Assembly (NCBI RefSeq): GCF_015244745.1
Contig: NZ_JABCQI010000004.1
Location: 124,001 to 188,000, forward strand
DNA from: Gluconobacter cadivus
GTDB lineage: Bacteria > Pseudomonadota > Alphaproteobacteria > Acetobacterales > Acetobacteraceae
Reading direction: 5' to 3'
Length of the DNA stretch: 64,000 nt
The notes under the pieces were generated by a model, which was given only the letters and a program-made list of their open reading frames with translations, was not told where the DNA came from and did not search any database. Shown one piece after another: positions 36,295 to 45,121 of this stretch. A program made the position numbers and the translations under genes. The stretch's first letter is position 1. Each line of letters begins with the position of its first letter.

Positions 36295-36329
36295 CCTTTA
36301 CGATACCGACAATATCGGCATCGTAAAGG
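36295..36329 (-). promoter_or_regulatory. Leader hairpin enclosing the ribosome binding site of the prolyl oligopeptidase gene
   Basis: Perfect 10-bp arms CCTTTACGAT and ATCGTAAAGG, one mismatch, then a 4-bp inner stem CCGA/TCGG and a 5-base loop. On the minus strand the only Shine-Dalgarno-like bases (AAAGG) are the end of the 3' arm, 6 bases before ATG 36288. No T-run follows, so it is not a standard terminator for motA. Confidence 0.65.
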
Positions 36330-36340
36330 CATCCGGACAA

Positions 36341-37207
36341 TCAGGCCACAGCTGCTGCGCTGACTGCTTCTTCCACTTCCTGAAAGCTCGGCATCAGATC
36401 GGATGGAATGCTTTTGCGGCCGATTTCGACACTGACCTGAGGCGCATTGCCCTGAAGATGCGCCACGATCACAGAGCGCACGAGATCAAGATAAGAGGAT
36501 TCTTCCTCCACTACGCCCCCCAGCCGACTGGCAATTGGTGCGACAATTCCGTAGGCCAGAAGAATACCAAGAAATGTTCCGACCAGAGCGCCTGCAATCA
36601 TTTCACCCAGAATGATGGGCGGCTTGCTGATGGACGCCATGGTCTTGATCACACCCAGAACGGCCGCCACGATCCCAAGTGCAGGCAGCGCATCAGCAAT
36701 GGACTGCAGCGCATGGGAAAGGTGCATTTCCTCCCGCATGTTTTTCTTGAGTTCATTCCCCATCACCTCATCCATCTGATACGGATCGGTGGCGTTCATA
36801 CCCGCCATACGCAGGTAATCGCAGATGAACGAACAAACATGGGAATTGTCCCGGATTTTCGGGAAAGCACCGAACACCGTACTGCCCTGCGGGTCTTCGA
36901 TATGGGATTCAAGCGCCATGAACCCTTTGGAAGAGGCCAGCTTCGAGATATGGAACAACAGACTCAAAAGGTCGACATAGTCCGAACGGACATACTGCGA
37001 ACCCTTCATAGCCTTCTTCAGGCCACCCGGCAGGTGCTTCACGGCCGCTATGGAATTGGCCATCAGAAAGGTTCCGACGGCAGCCCCCAGAATGGTCAGA
37101 AGCTCGAAAGGCATTGATGAAACGAGAGGGCCAATGGCCCCGCCGGATGCCACGAACGATCCGAAAACACAGCCCAGAACAACAACCAGACCGATAATGA
37201 TGAACAT
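36341..37207 (-). CDS. motA: Flagellar motor stator protein MotA
   Basis: This is a 288-aa inner-membrane protein with four helices (about 2-20, 32-52, 170-190 and 203-225) and a large cytoplasmic loop. Family marks are the N-terminal MFIIIGLVVVLGCVFGSF and the region HALQSIADALPALGIVAAVLGVI, including the conserved prolines. With MotB it forms the proton-driven stator. It starts 26 bases after the motB stop, so the order is motB-motA. Confidence 0.94.
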   Translation of the reverse strand: MFIIIGLVVVLGCVFGSFVASGGAIGPLVSSMPFELLTILGAAVGTFLMANSIAAVKHLPGGLKKAMKGSQYVRSDYVDLLSLLFHISKLASSKGFMALESHIEDPQGSTVFGAFPKIRDNSHVCSFICDYLRMAGMNATDPYQMDEVMGNELKKNMREEMHLSHALQSIADALPALGIVAAVLGVIKTMASISKPPIILGEMIAGALVGTFLGILLAYGIVAPIASRLGGVVEEESSYLDLVRSVIVAHLQGNAPQVSVEIGRKSIPSDLMPSFQEVEEAVSAAAVA

Positions 37208-37233
37208 CCGAAAACTTCCTGACTGACCTGAAT

Positions 37234-38184
37234 TTATTGAGAAATATCGGGCGACAGCACCAGAACGATGCGACGGTTCCGCGGATTGAGAGGCTGGGTG
37301 GGGTCAAACAGGTTCCGATCGGCATATCCGCTGACGGATTTCAGGCGTCCATCCGGAAAGCCGTTCTGAACCACCAGATCCCGTACGGCGACCGCTCTTG
37401 CACTCGACAGGCTCCAGTTGCTCATCTGTCCGGGACGGTAGGGTGCTGCGTCCGTGTAACCGGCGATGGAGAGCTTGCCGTGCAGTTTTTCGAGGTAGGG
37501 CACGATCGCCTTGATCAACTGAACTGCATGGGCATCAGGAGTAGACTTACCCAAAGCGAACATCGGTTGATGGTCGGAATCTGCGATCTGGATATGAAGG
37601 CCATCATCGCCCGCGGAAACCGAGACCTGCGAACGGACATCGGCCAGTTCCGGCGCATTGCTGATCAGGGCCTGAATTTTCTGGGCCGCAGCCATTCTGG
37701 CAGCCTGTTCCGCCTTCTGGTCTGCGTTCCGGGGAGAGGACGTGACAGGCGGCTCGCCGGGCTGGATCTGATTATCATGAAGAACGACGATCTGGGCCGT
37801 ATGAGGGCTGGACGTGCTCTGATCTCTGGCCGTTTGTGCGCCCGAAGCCCCTCCCTGCACCGGTTTTCCGTACTGGTCCTTGCCCGGTTTCAAGGCGACG
37901 GCTTTTGTTTCCAGAGAAACAGGCTCGGGAGCCGCAGGCAGAACATTATCCACGGGTGGTGGCATGTCTTTCCAGACCGCCATCGGGTTGAAGAAGTTGG
38001 CGATACCCTTTCGCTGCTCTTCCGTCGTGGCGTTGATGAGCCACATGACCAGAAAGAACGCCATCATGGCCGTTACGAAATCGGCGTAGGCGATTTTCCA
38101 TGCCCCGCCGTGATGACCACCTTCAACAACGTCAAAACGTTTGATGATGATCTTTCGTGCTGCTTTGCCGTTCTGGTTGGACAT
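37234..38184 (-). CDS. motB: Flagellar motor stator protein MotB
   Basis: This is a 316-aa stator protein. A basic N-terminus precedes a single helix with the proton-binding D35 in IAYADFVTAMMAFFLVMWL, seen as YADFVTAMMAF. A plug-like segment NFFNPMAVWK follows, then a Pro/Ser-rich linker (about 75-170). The OmpA-type peptidoglycan-binding domain has IAGYTDAAPY, NWSLSSARAVAV and NPRNRRIVLVL. It is followed by motA in the same transcript. Confidence 0.94.
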   Translation of the reverse strand: MSNQNGKAARKIIIKRFDVVEGGHHGGAWKIAYADFVTAMMAFFLVMWLINATTEEQRKGIANFFNPMAVWKDMPPPVDNVLPAAPEPVSLETKAVALKPGKDQYGKPVQGGASGAQTARDQSTSSPHTAQIVVLHDNQIQPGEPPVTSSPRNADQKAEQAARMAAAQKIQALISNAPELADVRSQVSVSAGDDGLHIQIADSDHQPMFALGKSTPDAHAVQLIKAIVPYLEKLHGKLSIAGYTDAAPYRPGQMSNWSLSSARAVAVRDLVVQNGFPDGRLKSVSGYADRNLFDPTQPLNPRNRRIVLVLSPDISQ

Positions 38185-38234
38185 CCCGCCTCCTGAGTGG
38201 TCTCAGTATGACAGGCAAGTTCTTAAGGAGAGGT

Positions 38235-39632
38235 TTAAGAACGCTCCGGCAGCCCCACGCCTGTGACAAAATCCAGCTCATGCAGAATGTAACAGCGGAT
38301 AGCTTGACCCCGAACTTCGCGGCAGGAGGTCGCGGCTTTCTGCCCTTCCCCGCCATGCCTCTGCTCTTCAATCACGACCGTTTTCGCCCTCGCTGTGGCT
38401 GGAAGGCGGAAAAGATGCCACCGCGGATCCGTTCCGATAACGGGAAGAATATTCTGCGTAAATGCCAGACGGGAGGCCAGACCATAATCTTCGGCAGCCA
38501 GAGCCGTCGCGCCCTGCGCCTTTGCCTGTAAGGCAACCTTGCGGGCAAATTCATCCCATCCTCCGGTCAGACGCAACACCGGGTCGCGATGCGGGACGAG
38601 ATGAAGCGGCGAAAATATTGCCTGAATGCAAACGATCATGGTGATGACCAGCCCACTGATCACAGGCCAGCGGATGCGCCATCCGGCTTCAAGTGCGGCG
38701 ATAGCAAGCACCGGATAGATGACGGCAGGCCAGTTTGGCTGCACGCGATCTCCGAAAGCATGGGCGACAAACACGGCCGTCGGCACCAGAGCCAGCCATG
38801 CCAGAAGCCGGTTACGCCTGACACACACCCAAAGCCCGACCACAAACAGGATAAAAACAAGCGGCGTGGCGAGTCCGATCTGTCCGCCAATCAGTTCTCC
38901 CATGAACTGGAGCGCCCGCGCCGGATGCCAGTCGCCCGTTCGGCCTCCCTGCCTGATAAAGCTGGCCCAGTGATGTCCCGCATTCCACACAATGACAGGC
39001 GACATCGCCACAAACAGCCCCGGAAGAGCCAGCCAGGGGCCGGACTGCTGACGCAGGCGTTTCGTCGTGAGAACCGCCCAGCCCAGCCCAAGACCGATCA
39101 GGACGGCGGTATATTTTGAATCAAACGCCAGTCCCAGCAGAAGGCCTGATCCGATCCACCACGGAAGAGCCGCGCGTGCGGTCAGTCCGGGATCAATCGC
39201 GCGGCTGAGCGTGTAGAGAAACAGCGTAATGAAGAACAGCAGCGGCGTATCGGGCGTCATCGTCGCAGCCCCCAGCCCAAGCATCAGGGTAGCATTGAGC
39301 AAAAGCGCGGCCCTGAGCCCCGATTGTGGCCACGGAGACCCCGGTAACAGCCGCCGCGCCGCATGGTACAGCGCCCAGCTTCCCGGCAGAACAGACAGTG
39401 GCCCCAGAAGACGGACACCCAGCGTCGTATCCCCGACGATCCATGTTCCAACACGGATCCACAGGGCCACCATGAACGGATGGTCCAGATAGCCGGGCTG
39501 AAGATTGCGCGACCAGACCCAGTAATACGCTTCGTCCGGCGTTAGTGGCACACTGGCTGCAAGATACAGACGGATAATCGTCAGGCCCGCAAGAAGCCCC
39601 CAGAAGAGCCGGATATTTCGCGTATTGTCACC
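38235..39632 (-). CDS. Membrane glycosyltransferase, ArnT/GT39-like (GT-C fold)
   Basis: This is a protein of about 465 aa with ten or more hydrophobic segments and the GT-C signature near the N-terminus (PLTPDEAYYWVWSRNL, with the Asp-Glu pair in the first loop, then GYLDHPFM). Such enzymes move a sugar or other group from a polyprenyl-phosphate carrier to an acceptor outside the inner membrane. The preferred start is GTG 39632, 7 bases after the upstream stop. ATG 39668 overlaps that gene by 29 bases and is an alternative. The upstream GT2-GtrA protein probably makes the lipid-linked donor. Confidence 0.82.
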   Translation of the reverse strand, partial: GDNTRNIRLFWGLLAGLTIIRLYLAASVPLTPDEAYYWVWSRNLQPGYLDHPFMVALWIRVGTWIVGDTTLGVRLLGPLSVLPGSWALYHAARRLLPGSPWPQSGLRAALLLNATLMLGLGAATMTPDTPLLFFITLFLYTLSRAIDPGLTARAALPWWIGSGLLLGLAFDSKYTAVLIGLGLGWAVLTTKRLRQQSGPWLALPGLFVAMSPVIVWNAGHHWASFIRQGGRTGDWHPARALQFMGELIGGQIGLATPLVFILFVVGLWVCVRRNRLLAWLALVPTAVFVAHAFGDRVQPNWPAVIYPVLAIAALEAGWRIRWPVISGLVITMIVCIQAIFSPLHLVPHRDPVLRLTGGWDEFARKVALQAKAQGATALAAEDYGLASRLAFTQNILPVIGTDPRWHLFRLPATARAKTVVIEEQRHGGEGQKAATSCREVRGQAIRCYILHELDFVTGVGLPERS

Positions 39633-39639
39633 CACGGTC

Positions 39640-40746
39640 TCAGCGCCAGACCAGCGTGGAAGACACCGCATAGTTCCAGACCACACCAACGACGGCCCCC
39701 GCCGCAGACGAGCGGTCCCAGTGACCATGACCCGCACTATCCAGCATCATCCGGGCAATGCCGATATTGGCAACGGCCCCCAGCGAACAGACCGCGACGA
39801 AGACAGCCAATCCTCGCCAGAGCTTGTGACCCTTGAGACGCCGATCATGGTAGGTGAAGCGGTTGTTCAGCAGAAAATTCGTCAAAATAGCGACAGCGGT
39901 TCCGGCGAGTTGTGCCCAGGAAAAACTCAGGCCGCATGCGCCTGCCAGATCCAGAACGCTGACATTCACGACCACACCAATAAGCCCGACCAGCGCGAAG
40001 GCCATGAAGCGGGTCGGCAGCCAGCCATGCGTCAGCTTGTCGAGCACCATGGTCGCAAACTGAAGCAGTACCACGACATCAAGCTTGCTCTCGCCTGCAA
40101 GGCGCGGGCGGAAGACGAATGGCACCTCGACAATCCGGACAGTTTTAGGGGCGGACATCACCAGATCGAGCAGGATCTTGAAGCCTGTCCCGGACAGGCG
40201 CGGCAACAGGGATTCAAAAAGATCCCGACGAATGGCGAAAAAACCGCTCATCGGATCGCTCAATGGATGCGGCATGACGGCCTGTGCAGCCCGGATGCCC
40301 GCATCCGAAAGCAAATGCCTCCAACGCCCGGCCAGTCCGCCACTATCGCCACCCTCGACATGGCGGCTGGCTACAACCAGTTCGGCACCCTTCTGTAATT
40401 CAACAAGCATGGTCTGCAGAACGGATTCATCGTGTTGCAGATCGCCGTCCATCACCGCAACCAGAGGAGCGCTGGACGACAGAATGCCTTCGATCACGGC
40501 AGAAGACAGACCCCGACGGCCAACGCGGCGCACCAGCCGGACCTGTGGGTCCAGCCGCGCAAGCCGGGACACCTCATTGGCCGTTCCATCCGGTGAATTG
40601 TCATCAACGAAAATGACTTCCCACGCCCTGCCCTCAAGCGCCGCGTCAAGGGCTGCAACCATCGGCGCCACATTGGACACTTCGTTGTAGCAGGGAACTA
40701 TGACGCTCAGTTCGGCCGGAAGAGACAGCAACCGGGAAGCGGTCAT
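39640..40746 (-). CDS. Fused GT2 glycosyltransferase and GtrA-like flippase domain
   Basis: This is a 368-aa protein. The N-terminal domain (about 10-235) is a dolichol-phosphate mannosyltransferase-like GT2 with SVIVPCYNE, FVDDNSPDGT and the acidic motif MDGDLQHD. The C-terminal domain (about 245-368) has four membrane helices of the GtrA type (FALVGLIGVVVN, LLNNRFTYHDRR). It likely attaches a sugar to undecaprenyl phosphate and flips it. It begins 12 bases after the Lrp gene and is followed by the GT-C gene. Confidence 0.88.
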   Translation of the reverse strand: MTASRLLSLPAELSVIVPCYNEVSNVAPMVAALDAALEGRAWEVIFVDDNSPDGTANEVSRLARLDPQVRLVRRVGRRGLSSAVIEGILSSSAPLVAVMDGDLQHDESVLQTMLVELQKGAELVVASRHVEGGDSGGLAGRWRHLLSDAGIRAAQAVMPHPLSDPMSGFFAIRRDLFESLLPRLSGTGFKILLDLVMSAPKTVRIVEVPFVFRPRLAGESKLDVVVLLQFATMVLDKLTHGWLPTRFMAFALVGLIGVVVNVSVLDLAGACGLSFSWAQLAGTAVAILTNFLLNNRFTYHDRRLKGHKLWRGLAVFVAVCSLGAVANIGIARMMLDSAGHGHWDRSSAAGAVVGVVWNYAVSSTLVWR

Positions 40747-40758
40747 GGATTCAGTCGA

Positions 40759-41241
40759 TCAGATCGGCACGCCGGCAAGATCGCGGCTCGTATGGATGGT
40801 CTGGAGAGTCTGGACGCGAACGACATGCGGACTGTCGGTCAGCAGGCGTGTCAGGGCATTCTGATGGGCGGCATCACGGGCGACCAGACGGACGAGAAAA
40901 TCTCCCCCGCCCCGGATCATGTGACATTCGCGCGTTTCGGGCCATGCACCGACCTGAGCTTCGAAAGCCTCAAGAACACTTCCCTTCTGGCTGTCGAGGC
41001 CAATCAGGGCGTAGAAATTCAGGGACCACCCCAGCAGGGCAGCATCCACTTCGGCGTGATATCCCTTAACGATTCCCAGCTCTTCCAGCCGTCGGACCCG
41101 CCTCAGGCAGGGAGGCGCGGAAATGCCGGTACGACGGGCAAGTTCCACGTTGGTCATGCGTCCATCGGCCTGGAGTTCGGCAATGATCTGCCGGTCGATG
41201 GCGTCCAGTTCAATCGGTGCGGAGTGCGAAGAAGCGTTCAT
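40759..41241 (-). CDS. Lrp/AsnC-family transcriptional regulator
   Basis: This is a 160-aa protein with an N-terminal helix-turn-helix (LDAIDRQIIAELQADGRMTN, ARRTGISAPPCLRRVRRLEE) and a C-terminal RAM/ligand domain. It diverges from trxB, an arrangement known in several alphaproteobacteria, and leads into the two glycosyltransferase genes. The 99-base divergent space holds short inverted repeats, including 41248-41263. The effector is unknown. Confidence 0.92.
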   Translation of the reverse strand: MNASSHSAPIELDAIDRQIIAELQADGRMTNVELARRTGISAPPCLRRVRRLEELGIVKGYHAEVDAALLGWSLNFYALIGLDSQKGSVLEAFEAQVGAWPETRECHMIRGGGDFLVRLVARDAAHQNALTRLLTDSPHVVRVQTLQTIHTSRDLAGVPI

Positions 41242-41247
41242 TTCAAT

Positions 41248-41263
41248 CTGACGTATATGTCAG
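41248..41263. promoter_or_regulatory. Inverted repeat in the Lrp-trxB divergent promoter region
   Basis: CTGAC and GTCAG flank GTATAT, just 7 bases before the lrp-type start. A second overlapping repeat TGTC-AGCC-GACA follows. An autoregulatory Lrp site is possible. Confidence 0.35.
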
Positions 41264-41340
41264 CCGACATGATCCGCAAAGATGGCACATGCGTCCGAAG
41301 TCCCTATATGAAGGGGCCTGATATCATTTGAGGACCAATC

Positions 41341-42315
41341 ATGCCCGAAATCCATCATACGGATCTGCTGGTTGTGGGCGCTGGCCCTGCTGGCTACACG
41401 GCAGCAATCTACGCGGCCCGCGCAAGTCTTAAGCCGATTCTCGTGACCGGAATGCAGCCCGGCGGCCAGCTGACCATCACGACGGATGTTGAAAACTATC
41501 CCGGCTTTGCGACTCCTGTTCAGGGCCCCTGGCTGATGGAGCAGATGCGCGCGCAGGCCGAGCATGTCGGAACGCGCCTGATTTATGACCTGATCGTTCA
41601 GGCCGACCTGAAGAAAGGCCCCGGACCTGATGGATATTTCCGACTGGTTGGAGACTCGGGAGACGAGTTCCGGGCCCGCACGGTCGTGATCGCTACGGGC
41701 GCACAGGCCCGGTGGCTCGGCCTCGAATCGGAAAAGCGTCTCCAGCGCGGCGGCGTCTCTGCCTGCGCGACCTGCGATGGCTTCTTCTATCGTGGCAAGA
41801 CGGTGGCCGTGATCGGTGGCGGCAATACGGCCGTCGAGGAAGCGCTGTATCTGACGCATCACGCGGACAAGGTTCATCTGATCCATCGTCGGGACAGCCT
41901 GAGAGCCGAGCGTATCCTTCAGGAGCGTCTGTTCTCCAACCCGAAGATCGAAGTTCATTGGAACAAGGCCGTCGAAGAGGTTTTGGGCTCAGGCGAACCG
42001 GAAGTGGTTTGTGGGATCGCTCTGAAAGATACCCAGACAGGCGCGCCGTCCAAACTGGATGTCGACGGGGTTTTCGTCGCCATCGGCCACACGCCGAATA
42101 CCGGTCCTTTCCTGCATGAGGTGGCCTGTGACAGCGACGGATATATCCTGACGGAAAGCGGCGGAACCGAAACGTCTGTCAAAGGCGTGTTTGCGGCAGG
42201 CGACATTCAGGATCGCATTTTCCGGCAGGCCGTCACAGCGGCCGGAACAGGCTGCATGGCCGCTCTGGAAGCCGAACGATATCTTTCTGGCATACCTGCC
42301 ATGACAAAAACTTGA
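41341..42315 (+). CDS. trxB: Thioredoxin reductase
   Basis: This is a 324-aa NADPH-dependent flavoprotein. It has the FAD motif VGAGPAG (12-18), the redox pair C142 and C145 in ACATCDGFF, the NADPH motif GGGNTAVEEA and the C-terminal FAD motif GVFAAGDIQD. It keeps thioredoxin reduced in the cytoplasm. It is a single gene diverging from the Lrp-type regulator, followed by a LysR-type gene. Confidence 0.96.
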   Translation: MPEIHHTDLLVVGAGPAGYTAAIYAARASLKPILVTGMQPGGQLTITTDVENYPGFATPVQGPWLMEQMRAQAEHVGTRLIYDLIVQADLKKGPGPDGYFRLVGDSGDEFRARTVVIATGAQARWLGLESEKRLQRGGVSACATCDGFFYRGKTVAVIGGGNTAVEEALYLTHHADKVHLIHRRDSLRAERILQERLFSNPKIEVHWNKAVEEVLGSGEPEVVCGIALKDTQTGAPSKLDVDGVFVAIGHTPNTGPFLHEVACDSDGYILTESGGTETSVKGVFAAGDIQDRIFRQAVTAAGTGCMAALEAERYLSGIPAMTKT

Positions 42316-42433
42316 CCCTCGCGCGTGCTTCAGACAATTTCGTCCTTTCAACGACATATCTTGACGGATAACGCCGGGACGTATGGGTAAAAAGGACGAA
42401 GACCGTCGCCTTGGCGAACGGGGAGAAAACCAG

Positions 42434-43339
42434 ATGGACTGGGACAAGCTGCGGATTTTTCATGCCGTCGCTGAAGCTGGCTCCTTCACCCATGCCGGTG
42501 ACCGGCTGGGACTCAGCCAGTCGGCAGTTTCCCGGCAGATTTCCGCGCTTGAAGACGTCCTGCGCGTGCCGCTGTTCCATCGGCATGCGCGCGGGCTGAT
42601 CCTCACGGAACAGGGCGATGTCCTGAACCGTACGGTCCGCGAAGTCTTTTCGAAGTTGGCTCTGACGCAGGCCTTCCTGAGCGAAAGCAAGGAGCGGGCC
42701 GCGGGAAAGATCAAGATTACCACGACAACGGGCTTCGGCCTGTCATGGCTCTCCCCACGTCTGAACCGTTTTCTGGAACTGCATCCCGACATTGAAGTCA
42801 CACTTCTGCTTGAAGATGCAGATCTGGATCTGGGCATGCGTGAGGCAGACGTCGCCATCCGGCTGCACCCGCCCACACAGCCCGATCTGGTGCAGCGTCA
42901 TCTCGCCAATTTCCCCATGCCGATCTATGCAAGCGCCGCCTATCTTGAGCGCCATGGGACGCCGCACTCTATCGAAGATCTGGCCAATCATCAGATCATC
43001 AGCTTTGCAGGCTGGCACCTGCCACTGCCTAATGTGAACTGGTTGCTGGATCTTCTGCGTCAGGAAGGTGTTGCACGCCAAGGTAGCCGTCGTCTGGCCA
43101 TCAACAATATCTCGGCGGTCGCGAATGCGATTGCAGCCGGAACCGGCATCGGCTCCCTGCCCCTCTATGCCGCAGCAGGCTATCCTGATCTTGTCAGGAT
43201 ATTGCCGAACCAGCAGGTGCCCTTGGTGGAAGCCTATTTCGTCTATCCTGAAGAATTGCGGACATCAAAGCGGATCGCGGTCTTCCGGGACTTTCTTCTT
43301 TCCGAAATCAGCAACCTCAAAGGGCAGGAACAGGGATAA
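42434..43339 (+). CDS. LysR-family transcriptional regulator
   Basis: This is a 301-aa protein. The N-terminal helix-turn-helix (about 4-60) has FHAVAEAGSFTHAGDRLGLSQ and SAVSRQISALED; the substrate-binding domain begins near residue 90. The sequence most resembles the GcvA/AmpR type. ATG 42434 has GGGGAG 8 bases upstream; an in-frame ATG at 42383 is an alternative. The target is unknown, and no divergent partner gene is adjacent. Confidence 0.88.
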   Translation: MDWDKLRIFHAVAEAGSFTHAGDRLGLSQSAVSRQISALEDVLRVPLFHRHARGLILTEQGDVLNRTVREVFSKLALTQAFLSESKERAAGKIKITTTTGFGLSWLSPRLNRFLELHPDIEVTLLLEDADLDLGMREADVAIRLHPPTQPDLVQRHLANFPMPIYASAAYLERHGTPHSIEDLANHQIISFAGWHLPLPNVNWLLDLLRQEGVARQGSRRLAINNISAVANAIAAGTGIGSLPLYAAAGYPDLVRILPNQQVPLVEAYFVYPEELRTSKRIAVFRDFLLSEISNLKGQEQG

Positions 43340-43346
43340 GAAACCG

Positions 43347-43364
43347 GGAGGCTTTTACGCCTCC
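43347..43364. terminator. Short hairpin between the LysR gene and a convergent small gene
   Basis: Six-base arms GGAGGC and GCCTCC enclose a 6-base loop. On the minus strand it is followed by GGTTTCTT, a poor T-run. It touches the stop of the convergent 108-aa gene. Confidence 0.3.
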
Positions 43365-43690
43365 TACCCCCTGCGACCATGTGTCGAGGGACAGGCATGA
43401 GGCCGATTGCTGGATCGGAAGACCGCTTCCCCAATCGGCGCAAATCCACTGCCCCGTCCGAGGCGATGCGCATTGTTGGGCATCTGTTCGAGCACGATGA
43501 CACCTGATGCCATCCGGTAGCAGGCTGCTGCCTGCGGGGAATGAGCCTTTTTGCCATGGCGAGCCAGAGAGTTCCCGACCGGTTTCGGGAAATTATGAGC
43601 CCATGCCGTCGAGGGGATCGCAAGCAAAGCCCCAGAAGACAAGCCCATCACCCAGACAGAAATCACCAGAAAATGCGGAACAGGCTTCAT
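43364..43690 (-). CDS. Small exported protein of unknown function
   Basis: This is a 108-aa predicted protein beginning MKPVPHFLVISVWVMG, with a hydrophobic core and cleavage site STAWA near residue 31. The mature part is about 77 residues, basic, with two cysteines and no known domain. It lies 97 bases after ihfB on the same strand. It is kept as a gene because the signal peptide is convincing. The frame continues upstream through ihfB out of frame, so coding status is not certain. Confidence 0.45.
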   Translation of the reverse strand: MKPVPHFLVISVWVMGLSSGALLAIPSTAWAHNFPKPVGNSLARHGKKAHSPQAAACYRMASGVIVLEQMPNNAHRLGRGSGFAPIGEAVFRSSNRPHACPSTHGRRG

Positions 43691-43787
43691 GCGCTCATGA
43701 TATCGCAAAAACGATCTGCTGAACCAGCGTTGACCAGACACGGCCATCATCTTGCAGCACAGCTGATGCGCCTTGGCCACAATAGTA

Positions 43788-44093
43788 TCAGTTCCCGGAT
43801 TTTGACGATGACAGGCGCTGGTTAACGCGCTCCCTGAGTTCCTTGCCCACCTTGAAGAACGGGACGCTCTTTTCCTCAACAGGCACGATATCGCCCGTCC
43901 GGGGATTTCGCCCTGTCCGAGCTGCACGTTCACGGGGGAGAAATGCCCCAAAACCACGCAGTTCCACACGATCCCCGCGCGCGAGTGCAGAACCGATCTC
44001 GTCAAAGACCGCGTGGACGATACGTTCTATATCGCGGGTGAGAAGGTGCGGATATGCTTCCGCCAGTTCGGCGATAAGTTCGGATCGAGTCAT
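43788..44093 (-). CDS. ihfB: Integration host factor beta subunit
   Basis: This 101-aa HU/IHF-family protein has [18 protein letters not shown] at the N-terminus, [10 protein letters not shown], and the DNA-binding arm [22 protein letters not shown]. These features (LTRDIERIV and the FLPRERA arm) are those of IhfB rather than HU. It starts 40 bases after sppA. Its partner ihfA is 17 kb away in this window. Confidence 0.92.
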   Translation of the reverse strand: MTRSELIAELAEAYPHLLTRDIERIVHAVFDEIGSALARGDRVELRGFGAFLPRERAARTGRNPRTGDIVPVEEKSVPFFKVGKELRERVNQRLSSSKSGN

Positions 44094-44133
44094 GACAGTT
44101 GTTCCACCTGACTCCGCCTTCTGAAACAGGCCA

Positions 44134-45078
44134 TCAGAGTTGCAAAATCGCAACGGCTCCGTCAAGGCCTTCACGGTCGAGAGCGCTGGAGAAACTTCCC
44201 CCGAGCAACCCTGTCAGAAGCGCCTTCTTGCCGGGCCATTCATACCAGCGTCTGGAGCGTTCTGGCATCAACGGCACAACCGGATAGGACAACGTCCCGA
44301 TGTTCAACCGTTTTCTGAGCCACAGACGCGCCGCATCTTCGTCCCCGAGTTCATCGACAAGCCCGAGTGCAATGGCCTGCCGCCCCGTATAGGCACGCCC
44401 ATCGGCCATGCTCCGGACTTTTTCTTCCGTCAGATGACGGCCGTCCGCAACCATCGACACGAATTGAGCAAACAGATCGTTGACGATACCCTGAAGCATC
44501 TGACGTCCTTCAGGAGTGAGAGCACTGGTCGGGTCGGTCTGATCTTTCATGGCACCGGATGTAATGGCATCCACGCCGATTCCCAGACGCCCAAGCCCGA
44601 CCGAAACATCAGGACGCTGAAAAATAACCCCGATTGATCCGGTCAGCGTTGAAGGCAAGGCAACGATATGCTGCGCCGGTACAGAGAGCATATAGGCCGC
44701 AGATGCTCCCATATCTCCCATTGAAACAGAAACCGGCTTGACTGCGGCGAAGCGCTTGACTGCATCATGAAGCCTTTCGCCGCCTGTAACGCCTCCACCC
44801 GGACTGTCCACAACCAGAAGGAGCCCGGTCACATCCGGTGCCGTCTGGGCCTGTTTCAGAGCATGGACGATCTGTGACACGTCGTTCTGAACGACGCCGT
44901 TGATGGCAAGACGGACGATATGCGGTCTGTGGCTGAAATTCGGCCCAACAGACCCACCATGGCCCATCATGGAAATGACAACCGCGCCGCAGAACGTAAC
45001 GAGCGCTCCCACCCGCCAGAAGAGTAATTGCCGATGCTTTAACTGACGTGTCAGAAAAAGATTCAGTTCAGCACTCAT
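44134..45078 (-). CDS. sppA: Signal peptide peptidase SppA-like protease (S49)
   Basis: This is a 314-aa inner-membrane protein with one N-terminal helix (about 18-37) and an S49 protease domain. The nucleophile is S126 in [12 protein letters not shown] and the general base K178 in [19 protein letters not shown] precedes them, as is typical. The half-length form (about 36 kDa) works as an oligomer to degrade cleaved signal peptides. It is followed by ihfB on the same strand. Confidence 0.9.
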   Translation of the reverse strand: MSAELNLFLTRQLKHRQLLFWRVGALVTFCGAVVISMMGHGGSVGPNFSHRPHIVRLAINGVVQNDVSQIVHALKQAQTAPDVTGLLLVVDSPGGGVTGGERLHDAVKRFAAVKPVSVSMGDMGASAAYMLSVPAQHIVALPSTLTGSIGVIFQRPDVSVGLGRLGIGVDAITSGAMKDQTDPTSALTPEGRQMLQGIVNDLFAQFVSMVADGRHLTEEKVRSMADGRAYTGRQAIALGLVDELGDEDAARLWLRKRLNIGTLSYPVVPLMPERSRRWYEWPGKKALLTGLLGGSFSSALDREGLDGAVAILQL

Positions 45079-45121
45079 AACGGGAATTCTGCTCCTGCTT
45101 TCCGGACGCGGTCAAAGAAAA

